6,562 nt of DNA from Syntrophales bacterium (GCA_028712015.1 JAQTRB010000097.1:1-6562); one strand, 5' to 3'; shown: positions 1 through 5,356, counted from the first letter of the stretch. Notes: generated by a model not told the origin, from the letters alone. Made by a program: numbers and translations.

Positions 1-400
1 ACGGCGTCGTCTTGACCCGTCGGGCAAGTTCGAAAACCGCCGAACAGGTCAGACGACCGGGACCGTCCAATCCCCGCAACCCGGCCGCCAGTTCCGGAGA
101 GGGTTGCTGAGGGGCATTCCGCTGGTAGGGGGTCTTATCCACCTTGAAAAACCCGATCTGGCAATCCGTGACGCGCACGCCCCGCTTGTCCATGACCGCC
201 CCGACGGCATTCCGGGGGATATCGAAGTCTTTGGCGATGCGCCAGGCCACCGGGCAGGGCAAATAGCCCTCCCGGAGCGAGGCGGTTACGGCCGCCTCCA
301 ATCGTCCCAAAGTCTCTTGCGGAAGGTTGGCGGGATTCTCCGGCAGTCGGATCCTCGTTTTCTTCCTGTTCCTGTCTTGATCGTTGAAATCTCTCATCAT
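1..400 (-). CDS. Small protein with tandem HTH-like cysteine repeats, C-terminus cut by the window edge
   Basis: Reading leftward from tandem ATG codons at 400 and 397, the frame stays open for 133 codons to the window edge, so the C-terminus is missing. An AAGG lies about nine bases before the first ATG, and the start is 33 bases after the flavoprotein stop, so it is probably the last visible gene of that operon. The N-terminus (about residues 1-20) is charged and basic. Residues 47-86 form a helical HTH-like unit: LPCPVAWRIAKDFDIP, then NAVG, then a DCQIGFF end. A second copy begins at 117 (LTCSAVFELARRVKTTP), with the Leu-x-Cys, the hydrophobic phase and the Ala in register, and is cut off. 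I do not recognise a named family. The repeats look like small winged-helix or HTH units, so a DNA- or protein-binding role is possible but inferred. That the gene is real is well supported by frame, spacing and internal repetition. Confidence 0.72.
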   Translation of the reverse strand, partial: MMRDFNDQDRNRKKTRIRLPENPANLPQETLGRLEAAVTASLREGYLPCPVAWRIAKDFDIPRNAVGAVMDKRGVRVTDCQIGFFKVDKTPYQRNAPQQPSPELAAGLRGLDGPGRLTCSAVFELARRVKTTP

Positions 401-433
401 GTGCTGTTGCCTTCACCTTCTTTGAAGAATTTG

Positions 434-2134
434 TCACTTTTCCCGCGGATAGGGCCACGCCGCCACGCCGCCTTCCATGACCTTCACGTTCTTCCAGCCG
501 TTGCCCTCCAGAACCAGCGCGGCCTCATAACCACGGAGGGAGATCTTGCAGTAGCAAATGATCTCCTTCCCTTTGTCCTGTGGCAGCTCGTTGAGACGCC
601 TGCGGAGGGCGCCCAGGGGCATCAGCGTCTCGCCGATCCCGAGGCGCATCTGCTCGAACTCCTCCGGCTGCCGGACATCCAGGAGGAATGGGGTTTCCCC
701 GGCGGTCACCTTCTTGTGGACCTCCGCGCAGGAAATTCCCTTCATCCTTCCTTTCATCTTGTTTTGCAGGATATGGGCCGCGGCAACGCCATGGTCGATC
801 GCGAGCGAAAACGGCGGCGCGTAAGGGAGGTCCGAGTTGACCACATCCTCCACGGTCAGATGCCCCTGGATGGCCATCGCCCACTGCGCGATCTGCCGGT
901 TCACGTTGCCGGGACCGACGCACTGGGCGCCGAGGATGCGTCCCGATTTGGCATCGGCGACAAGTTTTGTCACCAGAAGCTTCCCCTCCATGAACCCCGG
1001 TTTGTCGGGGCTGGCATTGATAACCGTCACGATATCGGTATATCCGAGCCGCCTGGCCAAGGTTTCGGAAAGCCCCGTGGATCCGGCCGCATAATCGAAG
1101 ACCTTGCAGATTCCCGTCTGGATCGTTCCGGGAAAGGTCACGCAATTTGTTGAAGCGGCATTTTCCCCGGCCACGCGTCCCTGCAAATTCGCCAGATCCC
1201 CCAGCGGGGCCAGAACCTTTTTCCCGGTGATCCGGTGGACGGTCTCCACGCAGTCCCCAACGGCATAGATATCCGGGTCCGTGGTCTGCATATACTCATT
1301 CACCCGGATGCCGCCGGTCTCCCCGATCTCCAGGCCGATCTGCTGGGCCAGCTTCACATTGGGGCGAACGCCGATGGCCACGACCGCCAACTCGCAGGGC
1401 AGTTCCGTCCCGTTCTGAAGCTTGACGGCCGTCAGCCTTCCGTTTTCCCCCAGGAAGGCCGCTATGCCGTTTTCCGTGATGACGTTGGCCCCTTTGCTTT
1501 TGACATGGTTCTCCACCAGCTTGGCCAGCTCCCAGTCCAGGAACATCAACAATTGCGGCAGGAGTTCAACCACGGTGATTTCGATGCCTGCCAACTGAAG
1601 CGCCTCGCAGGTTTCGATCCCGATGAGGCCGCCGCCGATGACGGCCGCTTTCCTGATTTTTCTTTCGTCCCTGACTTTTCTCAGGAAGTCGGCATCCCTC
1701 ATCGATTGCAATGTCGTGATCCCCTGCAGGTCCGTGCCGGGAATGGGAGGCATCCGGGGAACGGCGCCGGTCGCGAGGATCAGTTTGTCGTAGGCCATCT
1801 GACCCGTTTCCCCCGTCACCGTATGCCGGAACGATACGGTCCTCTTCGCCCGGTCGATCGCAATGACCTCTGTATTGACCTTTGCCGCGATGTCCTTCGC
1901 ATTCAGATAGAACTTGGGGTCCCGGACAACCCCCGTGGGCGTGCAGATCAGCATGTTCCGGTCTTCGAAATACCCCCCGACATAATAGGGATAGCCGCAG
2001 GAGGCCATGGACAGATCCGCTTCCTTCTGCAGGATGGTGACCTCCGCATTGTTGTCGATCCGCCTGGCCTTCGCCGCGGCCTTCGGTCCGGACGCCGAAC
2101 CGCCGACGACCACGATCCTTCTCCTGTTCTCCAT
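434..2134 (-). CDS. FAD-dependent CoA-disulfide/persulfide reductase with C-terminal rhodanese domain
   Basis: A 566-residue cytoplasmic flavoprotein of the pyridine nucleotide-disulfide oxidoreductase family, with the architecture of CoA-disulfide reductase-rhodanese fusions (NADH-dependent persulfide/sulfur reductases). These use NAD(P)H to reduce CoA disulfide, CoA persulfide or polysulfide. The FAD-binding loop is GGSASG (11-16). The single redox cysteine is C46 in SMASCGYPYY. The NAD(P)H loop is GGGLIG (167-172) and the second FAD motif is AVGDC (291-295). The dimerisation domain spans about 330-455 and includes DLPYAPPF (435-442). The rhodanese domain (about 465-562) has DVR (486-488) and an active-site loop C529-KISL-R534. 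The start is fixed by GGAGGG at 2149-2144, nine bases before the ATG. At about 380-384 the sequence is GFMEG where CoA-disulfide reductases usually have a YYPG-like motif, so one of the tyrosines tied to CoA-disulfide reduction may be missing. Persulfide or polysulfide reduction is therefore the safer guess. The domain assignment is strong; the exact substrate is inferred. Confidence 0.93.
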   Translation of the reverse strand: MENRRRIVVVGGSASGPKAAAKARRIDNNAEVTILQKEADLSMASCGYPYYVGGYFEDRNMLICTPTGVVRDPKFYLNAKDIAAKVNTEVIAIDRAKRTVSFRHTVTGETGQMAYDKLILATGAVPRMPPIPGTDLQGITTLQSMRDADFLRKVRDERKIRKAAVIGGGLIGIETCEALQLAGIEITVVELLPQLLMFLDWELAKLVENHVKSKGANVITENGIAAFLGENGRLTAVKLQNGTELPCELAVVAIGVRPNVKLAQQIGLEIGETGGIRVNEYMQTTDPDIYAVGDCVETVHRITGKKVLAPLGDLANLQGRVAGENAASTNCVTFPGTIQTGICKVFDYAAGSTGLSETLARRLGYTDIVTVINASPDKPGFMEGKLLVTKLVADAKSGRILGAQCVGPGNVNRQIAQWAMAIQGHLTVEDVVNSDLPYAPPFSLAIDHGVAAAHILQNKMKGRMKGISCAEVHKKVTAGETPFLLDVRQPEEFEQMRLGIGETLMPLGALRRRLNELPQDKGKEIICYCKISLRGYEAALVLEGNGWKNVKVMEGGVAAWPYPREK

Positions 2135-2320
2135 CGTATTGATCCCTCCGTATTATGAAATGCTACACTATCGACCGGGTAGATGACCAACATGCAGAAC
2201 GATTCTCTGCCTCGCGATCGAGGATTCCCCGGCGATGGTCAGCAACGCCATTGCAGACGTCATCTCCCGCAACCGCCCACGATGCCGGATCATTCCTTCA
2301 TTCCGATTCATCTTCTGTGA
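2135..2320 (-). other. 186-base intergenic gap inside the leftward gene run
   Basis: This gap separates the CGGC-protein stop from the reductase start and is the longest in the leftward run, so it may hold a separate promoter or a processing site. The clearest structure is a perfect inverted repeat at 2210-2223 with arms CCTCG and CGAGG around CGAT. A CATAAT (minus strand, 2156-2151) could be a -10 box, but I see no good -35 at 16-18 bases and no -24/-12 sigma54 element. No convincing reading frame lies in it. Confidence 0.4.
2144..2149 (-). promoter_or_regulatory. Shine-Dalgarno of the reductase/rhodanese gene
   Basis: GGAGGG read on the minus strand, nine bases before the ATG at 2134. It supports that start over internal methionines and gives the gene its own strong translation signal after the 186-base gap. 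Confidence 0.75.
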
Positions 2321-2773
2321 TCAGTCATACGCGCGGCGCGTTTCTTCGTCAGCCATGACATCTCTTGTGATTTCCTTCCAGAACGGGGAATCCCACGTGT
2401 GCAGTTTCTGATGCTGCAGGTAGTACTTCTGGGGGATCGGATGGGTGCCGAACACCACATCGATCCCGAACCGTGACCGGATGAAGTCCCGAAAGATGCC
2501 GATTCTCGGGCAGGGCGGGTATCCGACGATCAGACCGGTGGCCAGGTGGATCACATTCGCCCCGTTGCGAACCATCTCCTCCGGGGCATACTCGACGTTC
2601 CCGCCGGGACATCCGTCGCAAGTGGCGTATCCAACCAGGCGAACCTCCCGACCCTTGTATAGGCTGAAGGCGCCCTCTCTCTCGTCCAGCGCCCGGAAAC
2701 ACTTGCCGCCCGCACAACGGTGGTAACGGTCGCAAATCATAATCCCGATTTTGACTTGATCCTTCTGTTCCAT
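2321..2773 (-). CDS. CGGC domain-containing cysteine-rich protein
   Basis: A 150-residue soluble protein that fits the CGGC domain family (PF08821), a small family of putative metal- or cluster-binding proteins common in anaerobes. Six cysteines are arranged as C14-x5-C20-x4-C25, then C52-D-G-C55-P-G-G in the signature position, and C88 in YPPCPR. An N-terminal beta strand (VKIGIMICDRY) leads into the first cysteine and VRLVGYATCDGCPGG carries the second group. A hydrophobic stretch (ANVIHLATGLIVGYPPC) precedes C88. There is no signal peptide or membrane segment. The ATG at 2773 has AAGGAG at 2784-2779, five bases upstream. It follows the NifX-IscU fusion gene by 70 bases in the same direction, so co-transcription is likely. 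The family's biochemistry is not established; cluster or metal binding is inferred from the cysteines and the neighbours. Confidence 0.87.
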   Translation of the reverse strand: MEQKDQVKIGIMICDRYHRCAGGKCFRALDEREGAFSLYKGREVRLVGYATCDGCPGGNVEYAPEEMVRNGANVIHLATGLIVGYPPCPRIGIFRDFIRSRFGIDVVFGTHPIPQKYYLQHQKLHTWDSPFWKEITRDVMADEETRRAYD

Positions 2774-2843
2774 TCTTTCTCCTTCATCAAACTTTGTTTA
2801 TTCCTCAAGATGGTTTGCCATCGACCGGGGGCCTATCCCGTCT

Positions 2844-3539
2844 TCACAACCCCGTTCCCCGTATCACATAGGCCCGGAGCGCCCTGTGAAGGGTATTGGC
2901 TGCAAGCAGCGCACAGTGTTTGTGATCATCGGGAAGCCCTCCCAGGTATTCGATCACGGCTTCCTCGTTGATCCGCAACGCCTCACGGACCATCCTGCCT
3001 TCCGCCAGCGTCGCCACGGCGTCGCAGGCGGCGATTGTGAAAAAGCAGCCCGTTGTCCGAAAACGGATTTCCTGGATACGGCTGCTGAAGATCTTCACAA
3101 AAAATTCATCCGTATCGCCACAGGGACCGGTGATGACGGCATGACCGCTCGGCTTGTCCATTTCCCCCATGTGGGTCGGTTTCATGATATGCTGAAAAAG
3201 CTTTTCTGAAAAGGGTTTTTCTTCCGCCGCATCCCCTTTGTTTTCTTCGTTTTCGAACTGGAAAACCTTGATGGAACCCGAATCCAATGCCCTGAAGGCA
3301 TTGGGTCCCACATTGCCGGTCAGCAGAACATCAATGCATTTATTGGCTATCTGCTGAGCCGCTTGAATACCAGCCCCCTGAGCCGCGTTTACGTTCTGGC
3401 TGTTTCCCAGCACTTCGACACTGGTCTCCTCCGGATCCGTAATCACAAAATACTTCGCCCTGCCGAAGACGCGGTCCACCGGACTGTTGAAATCCTCTCC
3501 ACTGGCAGTAATCGCTATCTTCATTTTCTTACCGTCCAT
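2844..3539 (-). CDS. NifX/NifB-type domain fused to an IscU/NifU-like iron-sulfur scaffold
   Basis: A 231-residue two-domain cytoplasmic protein. Residues about 6-95 are a NifX/NifB C-terminal-type cofactor-binding domain (PF02579), with MKIAITASGED, SPVDRVFGRAKYF, GAGIQAAQ and LLTGNVGPNAF in the usual order. An acidic linker (96-108) follows. Residues about 110-226 match the IscU/NifU N-terminal scaffold (PF01592): FSEKLFQHIMKP, then PCGD, TGCFFTIA and HKHCALLA. All cluster ligands of IscU have counterparts: C140, D142, C165, H208 and C209. The LPPVK motif that HscA recognises in IscU reads LPDDHK here, so chaperone-dependent transfer as in the Isc system is unlikely. The start is uncertain: the ATG at 3539 has only an A-rich leader, while the ATG at 3524 gives the family-typical MKIAITA with a weak GGACGG before it. 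The gene begins 34 bases after a second NifX-type gene, suggesting the two products work together. The domain calls are strong; the cofactor handled is unknown. Confidence 0.93.
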   Translation of the reverse strand: MDGKKMKIAITASGEDFNSPVDRVFGRAKYFVITDPEETSVEVLGNSQNVNAAQGAGIQAAQQIANKCIDVLLTGNVGPNAFRALDSGSIKVFQFENEENKGDAAEEKPFSEKLFQHIMKPTHMGEMDKPSGHAVITGPCGDTDEFFVKIFSSRIQEIRFRTTGCFFTIAACDAVATLAEGRMVREALRINEEAVIEYLGGLPDDHKHCALLAANTLHRALRAYVIRGTGL

Positions 3540-3573
3540 TTTCTTTGGTTTGTAGTCTCAAAAAGGGTTGAAT

Positions 3574-4005
3574 CTACCCTTGTCCTTCCCCATCGTCGCC
3601 ACTCACATTGCCGGGCAATCGGCTGACCCCGCCGCGACGCCTTCTCCTTCCCCGTACACAGATTGCCCCCGGGCCAAAACCGGGAAGAAGGAACCGGGCA
3701 TCGGGAAGGCCCCCTTCAAGATAAGCCCTGATAATCTCATCAATGGACCCTCGCAGGCAGGGGATTACCTTCACCCCGGATGCGAGGATCATCCTTTCCA
3801 GCGGCCTGGAAATGGCCCCGCACAGCAGCACCTCAACGCCGAGCGCTCCGAGCTGGTTCACCCTTTCCGGCATCATTCCGGTTTCAAACGGGATGGAGGA
3901 TCTGCTCTTGACCTCGTTCCCCGTCACATCCAAAACAAGGATACGGCTTGCGAAATCACAAACCGTTGAAACCGTATCCTCCCAAATGGTCACCGCGACT
4001 TTCAT
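3574..4005 (-). CDS. NifX/NifB-family dinitrogenase iron-molybdenum cofactor-type protein
   Basis: A 143-residue single-domain protein of the PF02579 family, whose members (NifX, NafY, the NifB C-terminus, Desulfovibrio orange protein) bind or carry metal-sulfur cofactors. Visible motifs are MKVAVTIWEDTVSTVCDFA at the N-terminus, ILVLDV (22-27), GVEVLLCGAISRPLE (56-70) and VKVIPCLRGSIDEI (78-91). Cysteines are C16, C62, C83 and C116. The tail after about 108 departs from the domain: PGFGPGAICVRG, then five arginines and a Gly/Asp-rich end. Basic tails are frequent in this subfamily, but the PGC cysteine often found there is PGF here. The ATG at 4005 has GAGAGG at 4016-4011. It is the first gene of the leftward run, directly behind a sigma54-like element in the divergent region. 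No nitrogenase structural gene is present, so it need not be involved in nitrogen fixation; a small metal-sulfur carrier is the best guess. Confidence 0.88.
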   Translation of the reverse strand: MKVAVTIWEDTVSTVCDFASRILVLDVTGNEVKSRSSIPFETGMMPERVNQLGALGVEVLLCGAISRPLERMILASGVKVIPCLRGSIDEIIRAYLEGGLPDARFLLPGFGPGAICVRGRRRRRGGVSRLPGNVSGDDGEGQG

Positions 4006-4027
4006 GGCGTCCTCTCACCACTGTTCC

Positions 4028-4043
4028 ATCAATAATAATGCCA
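4028..4043 (-). promoter_or_regulatory. Sigma54-like -24/-12 promoter for the NifX-type operon
   Basis: On the minus strand TGGCAT is followed by five bases and TTGAT; with the preceding T it reads TTGGCAT-N5-TTGA. The GG at 4042-4041 and the GA at 4030-4029 are ten bases apart, the strict sigma54 spacing. The consensus -12 GC is GA here, which weakens the match. The predicted transcript starts near 4017, just before the GAGAGG ribosome site and 12 bases from the ATG. The same form occurs in the opposite orientation before the MBL gene. Confidence 0.5.
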
Positions 4044-4162
4044 AAAGCCGGCAAACAGACTCGAAAGAATATATTTATAATTATAATAATTGCTTGCGTG
4101 TTTCAAAGAGTGGAAATGACCGGCGCCGGGGTTGCAAATGCCAACAGCAGCCACTGGTAAAA

Positions 4163-4233
4163 GGATGCAACTATGCGACTGTCCGGTTTGAAACGGCACG
4201 GCAGTAAACGGTCAATGACCGGAGCTTGCATCC
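4163..4233. repeat. Inverted repeat GGATGCAA / TTGCATCC, possible activator half-sites
   Basis: GGATGCAA at 4163-4170 and its exact reverse complement TTGCATCC at 4226-4233 lie 55 bases apart in the middle of the divergent region. Both are about 80-150 bases upstream of the predicted plus-strand start, a usual distance for enhancer-binding activator sites. The arm spacing is too large for one dimer, so two separate sites or a looped arrangement would be needed. Function is inferred. Confidence 0.4.
4209..4221. repeat. Perfect 13-bp palindrome CGGTCAATGACCG, candidate activator site
   Basis: Six-base arms CGGTCA and TGACCG surround a single A. Its centre at 4215 is about 99 bases upstream of the predicted sigma54 start at 4314, and it lies on the far side of the minus-strand promoter. 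A looser dyad CGGTTTGAAACGG (4184-4196, one mismatched pair) lies 25 bases to its left. Such pairs are typical of binding sites for AAA+ activators, but the protein that binds is unknown. Confidence 0.42.
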
Positions 4234-4250
4234 AATAAAAGCCGTAACCA

Positions 4251-4273
4251 ATCAATTTAAAATCTAAATTGAT
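4251..4273. promoter_or_regulatory. Perfect 9-bp inverted repeat overlapping the -35 box (operator candidate)
   Basis: Arms ATCAATTTA (4251-4259) and TAAATTGAT (4265-4273) are exact reverse complements separated by five bases. A second, outer pair GTAAC (4244-4248) and GTTAC (4281-4285) flanks it with unequal spacing. The right arm covers five of six bases of the TTGATA -35 candidate at 4269-4274, so a bound protein would block sigma70 polymerase. It lacks a GC stem and a T-run, so it is more likely an operator than a terminator. Confidence 0.55.
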
Positions 4274-4298
4274 ATTAATCGTTACATTGGCATATAAT
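4269..4298 (+). promoter_or_regulatory. Sigma70-type promoter for the MBL-fold gene
   Basis: TTGATA (4269-4274) matches the -35 consensus at five of six bases. TATAAT (4293-4298) is a perfect -10, with 18 bases between. Transcription would start near 4305, about 30 bases before the ATG at 4335. The -10 overlaps the sigma54-like element on the same strand, so the two readings compete or provide two modes of expression. Confidence 0.55.
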
Positions 4299-4303
4299 TT
4301 GAA
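4288..4303 (+). promoter_or_regulatory. Sigma54-like -24/-12 promoter for the MBL-fold gene
   Basis: TGGCAT, five bases, then TTGAA; with the preceding T it reads TTGGCAT-N5-TTGA. GG (4289-4290) and GA (4301-4302) are exactly ten bases apart, with GA in place of the consensus GC. The predicted start at 4314 leaves a 21-base leader with the ribosome site at 4319-4328. It matches the element facing the other way at 4043-4028, and a sigma54 activator gene is in the same window. Confidence 0.48.
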
Positions 4304-4318
4304 GAAAGACGGCTCATC

Positions 4319-4328
4319 AAAGGAGGTG
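4319..4328 (+). promoter_or_regulatory. Near-perfect Shine-Dalgarno fixing the MBL-fold start
   Basis: AAAGGAGGTG lies six bases before the ATG at 4335 and matches the 16S anti-Shine-Dalgarno almost fully. It rules out the upstream in-frame ATG at 4269, which lies within the promoter elements. Confidence 0.88.
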
Positions 4329-4334
4329 TCCCTT

Positions 4335-5165
4335 ATGAAAATCAAAGCGACGATCGTCAGTGAGAACAGCGTATTCCATCTTCCCGGCGCGTTGGCCGAG
4401 CACGGTCTCTCCATATTTCTGGAGACGGATAACGGCAACTACCTGCTGGACACCGGGGCCGGCAAAACCGTCATCAACAATGCGCTGGTTTTGCAAATCG
4501 ACCTGAGAACGATCAAAGCCATGATCCTCAGCCACAACCACTACGACCATACGGGAGGGATAATTCCTGTCCTCGATATCCGGGGGACGGTGGATGTCTA
4601 TGCCCACCCGGATCTGTTCAGGGACACATACAGTATTCGGTGGGGAAAAGCGCGATACATCGGTGTGCCCCATCCCTGTGCACTGCTGGAGGCAAAAGGG
4701 GCAAAGTTCAGCTTCAGCCGCGACTTCCGGCAGATGGCCCCAGGGATGTGGCTCACCGGGGAAGTTCCGCGCTTGACGGATTTCGAGAAGGGGGACCTCG
4801 ATCTGGTGTTGAAGTCCGGCAAGGAATATGTGAAGGACGACATCCTCGACGACCAGTCACTGGTTTTCGAAACCGAAAAGGGGCTTTTTGTCGTGCTGGG
4901 GTGCTGCCACTCCGGGATCATCAATACCTTGAATTATATTTTGGAGAAAATGGGACCGCGGCAGATCCATACCGTGATCGGCGGGACCCACCTCGGTCCG
5001 GTCAGCGATGTGCAGAGAGAAAAAAGCATCGCTGCACTCGAGGCCTTTGATATCGAACGCCTCGGGGTGTCCCATTGCACGGGACAGAAAACGGCGTCCC
5101 GACTGGCCGCCGAGTTCGGAGACCGTTTCTTTTTCTGCAACGTGGGAACGGTGGTAGAGGGTTGA
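4335..5165 (+). CDS. Metallo-beta-lactamase-fold hydrolase (COG1237-like)
   Basis: A 276-residue cytoplasmic protein of the metallo-beta-lactamase superfamily, in the group often annotated as dihydropterin-methyl-ribofuranosylaminobenzene phosphate synthase-like; that name rests on weak evidence and should not be taken as function. The metal-site motif is HNHYDHTGG, giving H67, H69, D71 and H72. Further likely ligands are H192 in GCCHSG, H219 in GGTHL and H247 in SHCTG. DDQSL (172-176) is also typical of this group. Strand LLDTGAG (37-43) sits in the usual position before the first metal motif. Extra cysteines C190, C191 and C248 lie beside metal ligands. There is no signal peptide. The length fits the family and the start is set by the Shine-Dalgarno at 4319-4328. 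It is the only plus-strand gene here, divergent from the NifX-type operon and sharing its control region, which suggests a linked role. Substrate unknown. Confidence 0.92.
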   Translation: MKIKATIVSENSVFHLPGALAEHGLSIFLETDNGNYLLDTGAGKTVINNALVLQIDLRTIKAMILSHNHYDHTGGIIPVLDIRGTVDVYAHPDLFRDTYSIRWGKARYIGVPHPCALLEAKGAKFSFSRDFRQMAPGMWLTGEVPRLTDFEKGDLDLVLKSGKEYVKDDILDDQSLVFETEKGLFVVLGCCHSGIINTLNYILEKMGPRQIHTVIGGTHLGPVSDVQREKSIAALEAFDIERLGVSHCTGQKTASRLAAEFGDRFFFCNVGTVVEG

Positions 5166-5173
5166 CGGATTTT

Positions 5174-5186
5174 GCATCAAGGATGC
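5174..5186 (+). terminator. Small hairpin just after the MBL-fold stop
   Basis: GCATC-AAG-GATGC forms a perfect five-pair stem with a three-base loop, nine bases after the stop codon. No T-run follows, so it is a weak terminator candidate or part of a larger 3' structure with the hairpin that begins three bases downstream. Confidence 0.3.
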
Positions 5187-5188
5187 GA

Positions 5189-5238
5189 TACAACCACCGA
5201 CGCTCCGCGTGCATTCACTGAGGGTGTCAGTGGTTGTA
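5189..5238. repeat. 13-bp imperfect inverted repeat, possible bidirectional terminator
   Basis: TACAACCACCGAC (5189-5201) pairs with GTCAGTGGTTGTA (5226-5238) with a single C/A mismatch around a 24-base loop. A competing perfect hairpin CACTGA-GGGTG-TCAGTG (5216-5232) uses part of the same right arm. The position between converging genes fits a shared terminator or a repetitive extragenic element. Neither side has a T-run, so the terminator call is tentative. Confidence 0.45.
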
Positions 5239-5339
5239 CCGCCTCGAAAAACGTTCGGCTCAGTCAAACGCCATTTTGGTCTTCCATACTTCCCAGACCT
5301 TGCCGACCAGGTCCGGCCCCGGTTTCAGCGTCATTTATG

Positions 5340-5356
5340 CGGCTTACCGGAAGCCG
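5340..5356. repeat. Short perfect hairpin CGGCTT-ACCGG-AAGCCG
   Basis: Six perfect pairs with a five-base loop in the convergent intergenic region. No T-run follows on either strand. It may add to RNA 3'-end structure of either convergent transcript. Confidence 0.35.

Larger units (their letters stand above)
4006..4334. promoter_or_regulatory. Divergent control region between the NifX-type operon and the MBL-fold gene
   Basis: This 329-base gene-free stretch lies between two divergent starts. The segments next to each start are AT-rich (about 4060-4092 and 4235-4300), with a GC-richer middle. It holds one outward-facing sigma54-like element per side, a sigma70-type promoter for the plus-strand gene, a perfect 9-bp inverted repeat, and dyads at 4120-4129 (CCGGCGCCGG), 4163-4170/4226-4233 and 4209-4221. 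A weaker minus-strand sigma70 pair is also possible: TTGAAA at 4106-4101 and TATAAT at 4085-4080, with only 15 bases between. I see no plausible small gene and no IHF consensus. Confidence 0.75.

Noticed and set aside
104..1153. Long plus-strand open frame of 349 codons
   Set aside because: It lies opposite the flavoprotein and the edge gene, which have clear family motifs; its protein is rich in Arg, His, Pro and Leu with no recognisable domain. It is a shadow caused by GC-rich coding bias.
1235..2158. Plus-strand open frame of 307 codons
   Set aside because: Antisense shadow of the N-terminal half of the flavoprotein, with no ribosome site or recognisable domain.
2809..2822. Perfect GATGG-TTTG-CCATC hairpin between the fusion and CGGC genes
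   Set aside because: A five-pair stem with no T-run inside a 70-base gap between co-directional genes; it could form by chance and does not support a terminator.
3574..4005. Nitrogenase-linked NifX function
   Set aside because: No nif structural or assembly genes are visible and this family has many members outside nitrogen fixation, so a nif gene symbol was not assigned.
4064..4092. AT-rich run as an IHF site or replication element
   Set aside because: No IHF consensus on either strand and no iterated repeats or DnaA-type boxes were seen.
4269..4334. Upstream in-frame ATG that would add 22 residues to the MBL-fold protein
   Set aside because: It lies on the -35 and inverted-repeat sequences and has no ribosome site, while the ATG at 4335 has a near-perfect one and begins at the family-typical MKIKATIVSE.
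5260..5335. Minus-strand 24-codon frame beginning MTLKPGPDLV
   Set aside because: The peptide looks protein-like, but there is no Shine-Dalgarno, stops lie just upstream and I recognise no parent gene, so a pseudogene remnant cannot be supported.
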